In this document: positions 38,209 through 47,519 of the stretch, piece after piece
Layout: each line of letters starts with the position of its first letter
Numbering within the stretch: position 1 is the stretch's first letter
Assembly (NCBI GenBank): GCA_050043265.1
Contig: JBHJIR010000005.1
Coordinates: 72,499-136,498, forward strand
From: Pelagibius sp050043265
Lineage (GTDB): Bacteria > Pseudomonadota > Alphaproteobacteria > Kiloniellales > Kiloniellaceae
DNA length: 64,000 nt
Direction: 5' to 3'
Notes under the pieces: generated by a model
The model's input: the letters and a program-made list of their open reading frames with translations, nothing else
Told to the model about the DNA's origin: nothing
Databases searched by the model: none
Position numbers and translations under genes: made by a program

Positions 38209-39288
38209 TTAACCGTCGGCCTTGCCGCTGTTTCGCGGAAAAACAAAGGCTTGCGCCCGGTCGAGCGCCACCGCCAGGCATTGTTTTTCCGGTGGCAGGA
38301 ACCGTCCGGGCACCCTGGCATGAAAGTGGGGTGCGCCGTCGGGCAATTCCAGACTGCGCAGGTGAACAAGGCTGGTGCGGCCCATCAGGCGCGCCGCCAT
38401 CACGGCTACGCTGTGCGGCGGCACCGGGCAGCCGTCGTCCACCGGGGTCAGATGCAGCGCCTCAGGGCGGATCAGCACCTGCACCGGGCTGCCCTCCGGC
38501 AGCTTGCCGGCGGCCACGGCGCCGAACGGCGTGGCCACTTCACCTGCCTCAACAATGCCTTCCAAGTAATTGATTTCACCGAAAAATGATGCCGCGAAAG
38601 CATCCACAGGCTGGTAGTAGAGGTTGGCGGGGGTGCCGAGTTGGACCATGCGCCCGGCCCGCATCAGGGCGATGCGGTCGGCCATGAACATGGCCTCCTC
38701 CGGGTCATGGGTGACCATCAGGGTGGTGGTGCCGCTCTGTTTGAGGACGTGCAAAGTGTCGTCGCGCACCTGCTGGCGCAGGCGGGCATCCAGATTCGAG
38801 AACGGCTCGTCCAGCAGCATCACCCGCGGGCGCGGCGCCAGGGCGCGGGCCAGCGCCACGCGCTGCTGCTGGCCGCCGGAGAGCGTATGGGGATAGACCC
38901 CGGCGGAGCCCGCCATGCCGACCAGGTCCAAGGCATCCGCCACGCGCTGGCGCCGTTCGGCGCCCGAGAGGCGGCGCAGGCCGAAGGCAACGTTCTCGGC
39001 AATGGTCAGATGGGGGAACAACGCATAGTCCTGGAACACCAGGCCGACCGAGCGGTCCTCGGGCGGCTTTTCGCGACCCTCGCCGGCCACCACCTCATCG
39101 TCGATCAGCACGCGGCCCTGCTGCAGAGGCTCCAGCCCCGCGGCCACCCTGAGGGCCGTGGTCTTGCCGCAGCCCGACGGCCCCAGCAGACAGACCACCT
39201 CGCCGCGCGCCAGGGTCAGGCTCAGGTCATCGACGGCCAGAAGGCCGCCGAAGGCATGACTGACATGCTCCAAGGCTAGCGCGGACAT
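38209..39288 (-). CDS. ABC transporter ATP-binding protein (Fe3+/polyamine type)
   Basis: The 359-residue ATPase has Walker A GPSGCGKTT, Q-loop VFQDYALFPHLT, signature LSGGQQQRVALARAL, Walker B MLLDEPFSNLD and switch MVTHDPEEAMFMAD. A C-terminal TOBE-like regulatory domain follows from about residue 235. This is the CysA/PotA/FbpC group that powers import of ferric iron, polyamines or sulphate. No permease or binding-protein gene is near, so it is an orphan and the substrate is unknown. It lies between scpB (50 bases upstream) and the tat promoter. Confidence 0.9.
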   Translation of the reverse strand: MSALALEHVSHAFGGLLAVDDLSLTLARGEVVCLLGPSGCGKTTALRVAAGLEPLQQGRVLIDDEVVAGEGREKPPEDRSVGLVFQDYALFPHLTIAENVAFGLRRLSGAERRQRVADALDLVGMAGSAGVYPHTLSGGQQQRVALARALAPRPRVMLLDEPFSNLDARLRQQVRDDTLHVLKQSGTTTLMVTHDPEEAMFMADRIALMRAGRMVQLGTPANLYYQPVDAFAASFFGEINYLEGIVEAGEVATPFGAVAAGKLPEGSPVQVLIRPEALHLTPVDDGCPVPPHSVAVMAARLMGRTSLVHLRSLELPDGAPHFHARVPGRFLPPEKQCLAVALDRAQAFVFPRNSGKADG

Positions 39289-39338
39289 GGGGGTTCAGAT
39301 CATCCAGGGGTCAGGCGATCGGTGGCGGGCTCCCGGCC

Positions 39339-40616
39339 TCACCCGGCGCTCCGCTGGCGCCGGTCCCCGGTGTCGTCCCCACCATCGTCGTCCTCCAGGT
39401 GCTCGTCCGGATCCTCGCTCGGCGCGTCATCCGGCGCGTCATCGTCCGCGGCGACCTGCAGCGGCTCCTCCTCGTCGTCGTCGTCCTCATCAACGTCCGC
39501 CTCAACGGCGTCGTCGTCGAGGGGGGCGTCGAGGTCGTCGGCACTGCGCGCTTCGAGGGCGCCGCCCTCTTCTTCGTTGTCGTTGTCGTTGTCGTTGTCT
39601 TCATCCTCGTCGTCTGCCGCGGCGCTCTCGCCATCGGCTTCCGGCGCGGCCGCCGCCGTCAGATCCACCTCCTGCGGCAGCAGGTTCTCGCCGAAGGTTT
39701 CCTCCAGCAGCTCCTGCTCGCTGCCGTCGATGATCTCGCTCTCGCTGTCGTCCTCGTCGTCATCCTCGTCGACATCCTCCGCCGAGGCGTCGCCGGCCGG
39801 CGGCAGCATGCCGCGGTCGCTCAGCGCGGTCAGCGCCGGGCGGGCATCCAGCAGACCGGCGGCCTTCAGCTCTTCCACGCCCGGCAGGGCATCCAGGCCT
39901 TCCAACCCGAAATGGTCGAGGAAGCTGTCGGAGGTGCCCCAGGTGACCGGGCGGCCCGGCGTCTTGCGGCGCCCCTTGGGCCGGATCCAGCCGATCTCCA
40001 GCAGCGCGTCCAGGGTGCCCTTGGACAGGGCGACGCCGCGGATTTCCTCGACCTCGGCACGGGTGACCGGCTGGTGGTAGGCGATCACCGCCAGGGTCTC
40101 CAGGGCGACGCGCGACAGCTTGCGCACCACCTTGCTCTCCAGCTCCATGCGCGGGGCGAGGTCCTCGGCGGTGCGGAAGGCCCAGCGGCCGCCGCGCTTG
40201 ACCAGGGTCACGCCGCGATTGGCATAGAGCGCCTCGAGGTCGCCGAGCAACGCGTCGACGTTGGTCTCGTCCGGCAGAAAGCGGGCCAGTTGGGCCGGCG
40301 CCAGGGGCTCGGCGGAGGCGAAGAGCAGCGCCTCGACCAGCCGCAGATTATCGAAATCGGAGGCCTCGGGATCGTCGCCCCCGGCCTCACCAGAGTCTTC
40401 AGCAGACTCTTCGCCGGACTCCTCATCGGAGTCCCCGTCTTCCTCGACGTCCCCGGCATCGTCGTCTTCGTCGGCGACGGCCTCGACCGCCTCAACGGCC
40501 TCCCTCTCGGGCGTCTCGGGCTCGGGCGTCTCGGGCTCGGACATATCGGTCTCGGGGGCCTCGACTTCGGCGACCTCGATTTCGGGGGTTTCCGCTTCAG
40601 GTGTCTCGGAGGTCAT
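39339..40616 (-). CDS. scpB: segregation and condensation protein ScpB with acidic tails
   Basis: ScpB binds ScpA and the SMC ATPase to form the bacterial condensin. The winged-helix core is at about residues 88-280 (DFDNLRLVEALLFASAEPL; ETLAVIAYHQPVTRAEVEEI; GRPVTWGTSDSFLDHFGLEG). It is flanked by an unusually long N-terminal tail (1-87) and C-terminal tail (about 281-425), both dominated by Glu and Asp. At 425 residues it is about twice the usual length. Its start overlaps the scpA stop (ATGA). The repeats of GTC/CTC-type triplets in the DNA simply encode Asp/Glu runs. Confidence 0.93.
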   Translation of the reverse strand: MTSETPEAETPEIEVAEVEAPETDMSEPETPEPETPEREAVEAVEAVADEDDDAGDVEEDGDSDEESGEESAEDSGEAGGDDPEASDFDNLRLVEALLFASAEPLAPAQLARFLPDETNVDALLGDLEALYANRGVTLVKRGGRWAFRTAEDLAPRMELESKVVRKLSRVALETLAVIAYHQPVTRAEVEEIRGVALSKGTLDALLEIGWIRPKGRRKTPGRPVTWGTSDSFLDHFGLEGLDALPGVEELKAAGLLDARPALTALSDRGMLPPAGDASAEDVDEDDDEDDSESEIIDGSEQELLEETFGENLLPQEVDLTAAAAPEADGESAAADDEDEDNDNDNDNEEEGGALEARSADDLDAPLDDDAVEADVDEDDDDEEEPLQVAADDDAPDDAPSEDPDEHLEDDDGGDDTGDRRQRSAG

Positions 40617-41416
40617 AGTTGCTCCTGTTGCTCCTCGGCGGCGCTGCGCAGGTAGATCGTCCCGAAGGTTCCCTCCTGACGGATGCTCAGCTTGCCTGCC
40701 TTACACATTTCAAGGGTGGCGGCAAAGATCGATGCCAGCGCCGAGCGGTGCAGCAGCGGGTCGTGCTGCAGGTCGGGCGGCAGAAAGGTCGCCAGCGTGC
40801 GCAAGCCGGGAATCGCCCCCAGCATGCTCGACAGCCGCTGCACCGCGCGAGCGACCGAATACAGCTCCGTGGCGCGGATCTGCAGGCTCTTCGGCGCGGC
40901 CTGGGCACGCTGGCGGCCATAGGCCTTCAGCAGGTCGAACAGGGTGGCGTCGTAGGTGGTCGTGACACGGGTCTTCGTCCGTTCCGGCGTGCCGCGGGCA
41001 AAGACGTCGTTGCCCAGTTGCGGCAGCAGGATCAGCTTCTCACCGGCATCGCGCATGGCCTGCAGGCGCTGCATCTGGAACTTCAGCGCGGCGGCCATCT
41101 CGGCGCCGCTCGGCTCCTCCTCGGTGCCGGTCTCCGGCAACAGCAGGCGCGACTTCAGGTAGGCCAGCCAGGCCGCCATCACCAGATAGTCGGCGGCCAG
41201 TTCCAGGCGCAGCTCCCGCGCCTCGCGCACGAACTCCAGGTACTGTTCGGCAAGGTCGAGGATGCGGATGTGCTTGAGGTCGACCTTCTGGTCGCGCGCC
41301 AGTTCCAGCAGCACGTCGATCGGGCCGGCATAGCCGTCCAGATCCAGCAGCAGCCGGTCGCGCACGGAGCTGCGCGCGCCCTCGATGCCCTCCTCGAAGG
41401 GGACCACTTCGCTCAA
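40613..41416 (-). CDS. scpA: segregation and condensation protein ScpA
   Basis: ScpA is the kleisin that bridges SMC heads. The 267-residue protein has the family N-terminus (YAGPIDVLLELARDQKVDL), the helix AADYLVMAAWLAYLKSRLLLP, and a C-terminal winged-helix region (about 190-260). Near the end, RQEGTFGTIYLR contacts SMC. It overlaps scpB by 4 bases and follows the M50 protease gene by 40 bases, within the long minus-strand operon that starts with dgt. Confidence 0.95.
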   Translation of the reverse strand: MSEVVPFEEGIEGARSSVRDRLLLDLDGYAGPIDVLLELARDQKVDLKHIRILDLAEQYLEFVREARELRLELAADYLVMAAWLAYLKSRLLLPETGTEEEPSGAEMAAALKFQMQRLQAMRDAGEKLILLPQLGNDVFARGTPERTKTRVTTTYDATLFDLLKAYGRQRAQAAPKSLQIRATELYSVARAVQRLSSMLGAIPGLRTLATFLPPDLQHDPLLHRSALASIFAATLEMCKAGKLSIRQEGTFGTIYLRSAAEEQQEQL

Positions 41417-41456
41417 GATTCCAGCCTCTCAGGAGAGGATTCCATGGGCAAATTCC

Positions 41457-42161
41457 TCATGACGCGCCCGCCAGCCAGATGAAAAACGGCATCAGCCAGT
41501 TCACCGGCGTGCCAATCACGGTATCGAAGAACGACAGGTTAGCACCAATGAGACGGCCTGCGTAGGGCAGCACGAAGAAGGCGGCGATCAGCACCAGCAG
41601 GCCGTAGCGCTCCATCCGCGCCAAGGGAGCGGCCAGGCTGATCGGCAGCAGGCCGACGGCGATGCGCCCGCCGTCCAGCGGCGGCAGCGGCAGCAGGTTC
41701 AGGACCGCCAGGATCAGGTTGAGGAAGATCGAGTTGAACAAGGTCAGGCGCAGCCAGTCCGCCGCCGGGTCGGGAGACAGCCCGGCCAGGTGGAGCAGCA
41801 GGGCCGACAGGGCCGCCAGGATGAAGTTGGCCATCGGCCCTGCGGCGGCGACGTAGATCATGTCGCGGCGGGGCTTGCGCAGCCGGTGGAAAGCGACCGG
41901 CACCGGTTTGGCGTAGCCGAACACGAAGGGCAGCGGCGAGATGTAGAGCAGGATCGGCAGCACGACGGTGCCGAAGGGATCGACGTGCTTCAACGGGTTG
42001 AGGGTCACCCGGCCCTGTTTGTAGGCGGTATCGTCGCCGTAGGACCAGGCGATGATGCCATGGGCCGCCTCATGCAACGTGATCGCCAGCAGGATCGGCA
42101 GGATCCAGGTGGAAATCGTATAGGCCTGTGAGGAAAAGTCGATATCGAGGTCCGGCATCAC
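41457..42161 (-). CDS. site-2 protease family (M50) membrane metalloprotease
   Basis: The 234-residue protein has about five membrane helices. The zinc motif HEAAH is in the first helix (ITLHEAAHGIIAW). The second metal-ligand motif is NLLPLPPLDGGR at about 165. These short M50 proteins lack PDZ domains and belong to the group of uncharacterised rhomboid-size site-2 proteases. The substrate is unknown. It lies 7 bases after nagZ and 40 before scpA in the same transcript. Confidence 0.88.
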   Translation of the reverse strand: MMPDLDIDFSSQAYTISTWILPILLAITLHEAAHGIIAWSYGDDTAYKQGRVTLNPLKHVDPFGTVVLPILLYISPLPFVFGYAKPVPVAFHRLRKPRRDMIYVAAAGPMANFILAALSALLLHLAGLSPDPAADWLRLTLFNSIFLNLILAVLNLLPLPPLDGGRIAVGLLPISLAAPLARMERYGLLVLIAAFFVLPYAGRLIGANLSFFDTVIGTPVNWLMPFFIWLAGAS

Positions 42162-42168
42162 ACGGTAT

Positions 42169-43206
42169 TCATGAGGCCGGATTCATCAGACCGTCAAGCC
42201 GCCGCTGCAAAGCCGCCTGGTCGACCGCCTCGGGACGGCCCAGGCGCGCCCGGGCGGCGGCGATGCGCCGCTGGGCCTCCGCCGTCAGCGGACCGACGGC
42301 CGCGGCGACCTGCTCCATCTCCTCCGGCTTGCCGTTGCAGTGCAATGCCACGTCGCAGCCGGCCCCGAGCGAGTCCGTTGCCCGCTCGCCGAGGCCGCCC
42401 TTCAGCGCCTCCATCGAGAGATCATCGGACAGCAGCAGCCCGTCGAAGCCGATCTGACCGCGGATCACGCCGGAAATCAGGCCTGGCGAGGTGGTCGCCG
42501 GGCGTTCGGCGTCCAGGGCCGAATAGACCACGTGGGCGGTCATCGCCCAGGGCGCGTCGGCCAGCGCCTGGAACGGCTTGAAATCGGTGGCTTCCAGTTC
42601 CGCCGCCGCCGTATCGACCACCGGCAGATCCTTGTGGCTGTCCACGCGGGCGCGGCCGTGGCCGGGGATGTGTTTGACGATCGGCATGACCCCGGCTTCC
42701 AGCATGGTCTCGCAGACGATGCGGCCGAGGTCCGCCACCAGTTCCGGATCGCCGCCGAAGGAGCGGTCGCCGATCACCTCGTGGGCCCAGGGGAACTGCA
42801 GATCCAACAGCGGCACGCAGTCGACGTCGATACCCAGGTCGGTCAGCTCGGTGGCGATCAGCCGGGTGTTGATGCGCAGGGCCTCGTGGGCGCGCTGGCG
42901 GTCGTGGCTCGCCATGCGCCCGAAGTAGCTGGCCGGCGGCGCATTGCGCCAGTGCGGCGGCTTCAACCGGGCTACCCGGCCGCCTTCCTGGTCGATCAGC
43001 ACCGGGGCGTCGTCGCGCCCGACGCTGGCGCGCAGGGCGGCGACCAGGTCGCGGACCTGCTCCGGGCTCTCGCAGTTGCGCGCGAAGAGAATGAAGCCGA
43101 AGGGATCAGCGGCCCGGAAAAACGCTTCCTCCGCCGCGCTGAGGCTGAGCCCGGCGCACCCGTAAATTGCCGCGGAGGGGACCCGCCGTTCCGTGTTGTC
43201 TGACAT
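42169..43206 (-). CDS. nagZ: beta-N-acetylhexosaminidase NagZ
   Basis: NagZ removes GlcNAc from anhydro-muropeptides during cytoplasmic cell-wall recycling. The 345-residue GH3 enzyme has PVLIDQEGGRVARL, the catalytic-loop segment KHIPGHGRARVDSHKDLP (with the His-Asp pair) and the nucleophile region GLLLSDDLSMEAL. The start at the complement of 43206 overlaps the SPOR gene stop (TGATG). A longer frame upstream lies within that gene and is rejected. Confidence 0.95.
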   Translation of the reverse strand: MSDNTERRVPSAAIYGCAGLSLSAAEEAFFRAADPFGFILFARNCESPEQVRDLVAALRASVGRDDAPVLIDQEGGRVARLKPPHWRNAPPASYFGRMASHDRQRAHEALRINTRLIATELTDLGIDVDCVPLLDLQFPWAHEVIGDRSFGGDPELVADLGRIVCETMLEAGVMPIVKHIPGHGRARVDSHKDLPVVDTAAAELEATDFKPFQALADAPWAMTAHVVYSALDAERPATTSPGLISGVIRGQIGFDGLLLSDDLSMEALKGGLGERATDSLGAGCDVALHCNGKPEEMEQVAAAVGPLTAEAQRRIAAARARLGRPEAVDQAALQRRLDGLMNPAS

Positions 43207-44333
43207 CAGCGTTGCTTGACGAGGCAGTCCTGGTTGCGGGCCTTCAACTGGGAACAGACGTCGGCCGCCGCACTGCGGCTGGGAAACGGCCCGGTCTGTA
43301 CCCGGTAGTAGGTGGTGCCTTTGACCTCTGCGGTCTCCATGGTCAGCGGCAGGCTGCCGAGCAACCCCGGGTGCGCTGCCTTGAGCCGCTTCCACTCCGC
43401 CGCCGCCGCCGTCTCGGACTTCACCGAGGACAGCTGCAACACCACGTCGCCGGCGGTCACCGCGGCCACCTGGTTGTCGGTGGGGGTCGCCGCGGGGGCG
43501 GCCGGCGCTTGGGCAGGCGTCGACGCATCGCCGTTGGCAGTCTCCAGCGCCGGCTCATCCAGAAGTTGGGCGATCTGATCGCCTTCCGTCCCGTTGCCGC
43601 CTGTAGCGGGCTTGGGGATCGGCTTGGCGATGCCGCCCTCGGCCATCCCCTCGGCCATCTGGGGCGACTCGGCCTCGCCGGCCGGCATTGCAGGGGCGTC
43701 TTCGGCCATGGCCGGGGCTTCGGTAGCGTCGGCCGCGCTCTCCCCGGCCATCAGCGGCGCTTCGGGCGGGCCGGCCGGCGGCCGGTCTTCCGGCAGGGCC
43801 TGGGCCGTCGGCGCCGGCGGGATCGGCAGGGGTTCCGGCGGGTTGGGCGCCTCCGGGCGCGGCAGCAGCCGCTCCACGCGGGTGGCGCTTTCATTGGTGG
43901 CGCCGGGGTTCAGCACCTCAATGCTCTGGTGCTCGACCACCATGCCGCCCGGCTGCTCGGGCTTCACCTTTTCCGGCATCGGCTCGGCACGGACCACCGG
44001 CAGTTCCTCGCTGGTCATCTGGCCGGTACCCCAGGTATAGGCGTACCAGACAATGGCGCCGAAGCAGAACACCGCCGCCAGGGCGGTGACGATCGGCACC
44101 AGGCTGCGCCGGCCGCGCAGATCGGCCGCCAGTTCCGCAGTGTCCTCGTCGAAGACGTCACTGCGGCTGTCGCGGGGCCGCCGCGCCGATTCCGGCCCGC
44201 CGCCGTCGCGGTCCTGGCCATAGATGATGCGGCGCATGCCCTCGTCGCTGAACGGCGCCGGACCGGCGGTCAGATCGTCGTCCCCGCCGTCATCTCCTCC
44301 GCCGTCTCGGCCGCGTCCCGGCTCGCTCACCAT
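43206..44333 (-). CDS. SPOR-domain membrane protein
   Basis: The 375-residue protein has an acidic cytoplasmic N-terminus and one membrane helix at about 80-102 (SLVPIVTALAAVFCFGAIVW). A long Pro/Ala/Glu-rich periplasmic spacer follows, and a C-terminal SPOR domain (about 300-375: VVLQLSSVKSETAAAAEWKR; YRVQTGPFPSRSAAADVCSQL). SPOR domains bind denuded glycan strands at the division site. The position between argS and nagZ is a recurrent arrangement in alphaproteobacteria. The ATG directly follows the argS TAA. Confidence 0.88.
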   Translation of the reverse strand: MVSEPGRGRDGGGDDGGDDDLTAGPAPFSDEGMRRIIYGQDRDGGGPESARRPRDSRSDVFDEDTAELAADLRGRRSLVPIVTALAAVFCFGAIVWYAYTWGTGQMTSEELPVVRAEPMPEKVKPEQPGGMVVEHQSIEVLNPGATNESATRVERLLPRPEAPNPPEPLPIPPAPTAQALPEDRPPAGPPEAPLMAGESAADATEAPAMAEDAPAMPAGEAESPQMAEGMAEGGIAKPIPKPATGGNGTEGDQIAQLLDEPALETANGDASTPAQAPAAPAATPTDNQVAAVTAGDVVLQLSSVKSETAAAAEWKRLKAAHPGLLGSLPLTMETAEVKGTTYYRVQTGPFPSRSAAADVCSQLKARNQDCLVKQR

Positions 44334-46088
44334 TTAGCGCAACTCCTCAACCGGCGTGACGCCGAAGATATCCAGGCCGGAAGCGATCACGAAGGCGGTC
44401 GCCTGCACCAGCGCCAAACGCGCCGCCGTCAGCACCGGATCGTCCGGCAGGAGGAAGCGCAGTTCGGCATGGTCCTTGCCCTTGTTCCACTGTCCGTGAA
44501 AGGCCCCGGCCAGGTCGTAGAGATAGAAGGCCACCCGGTGGGGCTCGTGCGCTTCCGCCGCGCTTTCAAGCAGACGGGGCCATTCCGCCAACAGCTTAAT
44601 CAGATCAAGCTCCCCCGAGTCGGTCTAGCGATTGAGGTCCGCCCCCGCCAAGGACACAGGATCTAGGGAAATGGCCGGCATTTCGGCTTCGGCGTGGCGC
44701 AGGATCGACCGGCAGCGGGCATGGCCGTACTGGACGTAGAACACCGGGTTGTCGCGCGACTGCTCCAGCACCTCGACCAGGTCGAAATCCAGCGCCGCGT
44801 CGTTCTTGCGGGTCAGCATGATGAAGCGGACGACGTCCTTGCCGACCTCCTCGATGACCTCACGCAGGGTGACGAAGCTGCCCGAGCGTTGGGACATCTT
44901 CACCAGCTCGCCGCCGCGCTTCAGGTTGCCCAGCTGGCAGATCTTCACGTCCAGATCGCCCTGCCCCGCGGTCAGCGCCTTGACGCCGGAGGTCATGCGT
45001 TTGATATAGCCGCCGTGGTCGGCGCCCCAGACGTTGATCATCACGGTGAAGCCGCGGCGGAACTTGTCCAGGTGATAGGCCATGTCGCCGGCGAAGTAGG
45101 TCCACGAGCCGTCGGACTTCTTCAGCGCCCGGTCGACGTCGTCGCCGAACTGGGTGGCCTTGAACAGCAGCTGCGGACGCGGCTCCCAGTCCTCCGGCGT
45201 CTTACCCTTGGGCGGTTCCAGCACACCGGTATACAGCAGGCCGCTGGCGTCCAGGGTCTTCACCACCTCCTCGACGCCGCCGGCCTCGACCAGCTTGCGC
45301 TCGGATGAAAACACGTCCTGGTGGACGCCCAGGAAGTCCAGGTCGGCGCGGACCAGATCCATCATGGAATCGATGGCGAACTGGCGCACCACCGGCAGCC
45401 ACTCGGCCTCGTCCTTGCCAACCCACTTGTCGCCGTCGCGCGCGGCCAGGGCCTTGCCGACGTCCTTCAGGTAGTCGCCGGGATAGAGCCCTTCCGGGAT
45501 CTCGCCGATGGTCTCGCCCAGGGCCTCGCGGTAGCGCAGGTAGGCCGAGCGCGCCAGGGTGTCGACCTGCCCGCCGGCATCGTTGATGTAATACTCCTTG
45601 GTCACGTCGAAGCCGACCTTGGCCAGCAGGGCGGCCAGGGCGTCGCCGACCACGGCGCCGCGGGCATGGCCCACCGTCAGCGGACCGGTCGGGTTGGCCG
45701 AGACGTACTCGATGTTGACCTTCAGGCCCCGCCCCATGTCGCTGGCCCCGTAGGCGGCGCCATCGGCCAGGATCTCGCCGAGGCGCGCATACCACACCGT
45801 CGGGTCCAGGCGCAGGTTGATGAAACCGGGTCCGGCGATTTCCACGCCGATGACGTCGGCGTGCTTCTCCAGCCGCCCGGCCAGGGTCTCGGCCAGGTCG
45901 CGCGGCTTCAGGCCGGCCGGCTTGGCCAGCACCATGGCGGCGTTGATCGCCAGGTCGCCGTGGCTGCGGTCGCGCGGCGGCTCCACCGCCACCCGCGCGG
46001 TATCGAGGCCGGCCGGCAACGCGCCGGCCGCCGCCATCTGCTCCAGCTCGCCGACAACGACGTCCTTGAAGTATTTGAAAATGTTCAT
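44334..46088 (-). CDS. argS: arginyl-tRNA synthetase, interrupted by an in-frame TAG
   Basis: ArgRS charges tRNA-Arg. From the ATG at 46088 the product reads as a normal class I enzyme for 487 codons. It has an N-terminal additional domain, a HIGH-type motif (NPTGPLTVGHARGA), the KMSK-like KMSQRSG and the start of the anticodon domain. A TAG stands at 44627-44625. The same frame then continues for 96 codons (TDSGELDLIKLLAEWPRLL...FGVTPVEELR) to a TAA at 44334, and these residues are the expected C-terminal DALR domain. The total length, 584 codons, is normal. A single base change or a sequencing error is likely. It overlaps dgt upstream (ATGA). Confidence 0.92.
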
Positions 46089-47284
46089 GCGTTTTTGACT
46101 CGGATATCGAAATTCTTGGCGTGCTCGTCCAGCGCGTAGCGATCCGTCATGCCGGCGATGTAGTCCGCCACCAGCCGCGCCCGTTCGGCCTCCGGCAGGT
46201 CGCGCGCCTGGACCTGCCACTCGTCGGGCAGGCAGTCCGGCCGCGCCAGGTAGTGCTCGAACAACTCGTGCACCACCCGCCGTGCCTTGGTGGTCATGCG
46301 GTTGACCTTGTAGTGGCGATACATGCGGGCAAAGAGAAAGCGCCGCAGGGCGCGGTCGTTCTGGCGCATCTCGTCGGAAAAGGCAACCAGCGGGCCCGGC
46401 AGGTGGCGCACCGCCGCCGCCGAGTCCGGCTTGGCCTCGGCGCTGCGCCGGCGCGTTTCGTCCAACAGGTCGGTCACCATGTGGTCGATCAGGCGGCGGA
46501 TGGTCTCGTGGATGAGGCGCCCCTCCTCCAGCTTGGGATAGCGCGCCTCCACCTCGGCCAGCACCGGGCCGACCAGCGGGAGGTCGCGCAGGTCGTCGAT
46601 GGCGAACAGGCCGGCGCGCAGGCCGTCGTCGATATCGTGGTTGTTGTAGGCGATGTCGTCGGACAGCGCCGCGACCTGGGCCTCCGCCGAGGCGAAGGTG
46701 GCGATCTCCAGGTCGTGCTTGTCGCGGCAGTAGGCGGCGACCGTCGGCGGCACCGCCTCGCCGCCCTCCTTCAGGCGCGCATGCGGCCCGATCAGCGGGC
46801 CGTTGTGCTTGACGATGCCCTCCAGGGTTTCCCAGGTCAGGTTGAGGCCGTCGAACTCGGCATAGCGCCGTTCCAGCAGGGTCAGGACGCGGAAGGTCTG
46901 CTCGTTGTGGTCGAAACCGCTGTAGGGCGCCATCGCCGCCTTCAGGGCGTCCTCGCCGGCGTGGCCGAAGCAGGTGTGGCCCAGGTCGTGGGCCAGCCCC
47001 ATGGCCTCCGCCAGGTCCTCGTTGAGGCCGAGAGCGCGGCTGATCGAACGGGCGATCTGCGCCACCTCGATGGAATGGGTCAGCCGGGTCCGGTAGTAGT
47101 CGCCCTCGTGGTAGACGAAGACCTGGGTCTTGTACTTCAGGCGGCGGAAGGCCCCGGCGTGCACGATGCGGTCGCGGTCGCGCTGAAAGCACGAGCGGGT
47201 CGGGCTCTCCGGTTCGGGGAAATCGCGCCCCCGGCTTTCCTCGGGCCGGCAGGCAAAGGCGGCAGGCGGATTCGGGTGCAACAT
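46085..47284 (-). CDS. dgt: deoxyguanosinetriphosphate triphosphohydrolase-like protein
   Basis: The 399-residue protein is an HD-domain dNTPase that splits dGTP or other dNTPs to deoxynucleoside and triphosphate. Metal-binding residues lie in RLTHSIEVAQ and HDLGHTCFGHAGEDAL, followed by DDIAYNNHDIDD. The early segment SCFQRDRDRIVHAGAFRRL is typical of the family. The ATG at 47284 is used rather than one 12 codons upstream, which would add atypical residues. It is the first gene of the dgt-to-scpB operon and diverges from erpA. Confidence 0.92.
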   Translation of the reverse strand: MLHPNPPAAFACRPEESRGRDFPEPESPTRSCFQRDRDRIVHAGAFRRLKYKTQVFVYHEGDYYRTRLTHSIEVAQIARSISRALGLNEDLAEAMGLAHDLGHTCFGHAGEDALKAAMAPYSGFDHNEQTFRVLTLLERRYAEFDGLNLTWETLEGIVKHNGPLIGPHARLKEGGEAVPPTVAAYCRDKHDLEIATFASAEAQVAALSDDIAYNNHDIDDGLRAGLFAIDDLRDLPLVGPVLAEVEARYPKLEEGRLIHETIRRLIDHMVTDLLDETRRRSAEAKPDSAAAVRHLPGPLVAFSDEMRQNDRALRRFLFARMYRHYKVNRMTTKARRVVHELFEHYLARPDCLPDEWQVQARDLPEAERARLVADYIAGMTDRYALDEHAKNFDIRVKNA

Positions 47285-47441
47285 GGGCGCGACCCTACGG
47301 CCTCCCGGGAATTCGCGCAATGGCGGTTTTCCGCGCTATTCCCCGGTGATTCGGGGGCGATTTCCGGGGCAATTTCCGCTTAATTCCACGCTGTTTCCGC
47401 CTGCCTCCGGGCCGGCGTCCCGGGCGGCCGCGCGGGCCGAT

Positions 47442-47469
47442 TTGACAACCCCGCCAGACTCCCTACATC
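47442..47469 (+). promoter_or_regulatory. candidate erpA promoter
   Basis: A perfect TTGACA at 47442-47447 is followed, after 16 bases, by TACATC at 47464-47469. The -10 lies 50 bases before the erpA ATG. No other good candidate is in this 200-base divergent region. Confidence 0.45.
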
Positions 47470-47519
47470 TTGGCTGTGTCCCCGCCCTTTTGGCCGGGGG
47501 ACCTGGTTAAGGGAAAATC

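Noticed and set aside
39420..39800. Tandem-repeat or CRISPR-like array of GTC/CTC triplets
   Set aside because: The triplets encode Asp and Glu runs in ScpB and have no spacer structure. Similar runs at 59750-60120 encode the PopZ linker.
44334..44591. A separate 85-residue gene after argS
   Set aside because: It is in the same frame as argS and encodes its expected C-terminal domain, so it is the end of argS after the internal TAG, not an independent gene.
44625..44627. Genome-wide reassignment of TAG to an amino acid
   Set aside because: TAG is the proper stop of gyrA, coaD, ssb, xthA and the GNAT gene in this window at normal protein lengths.
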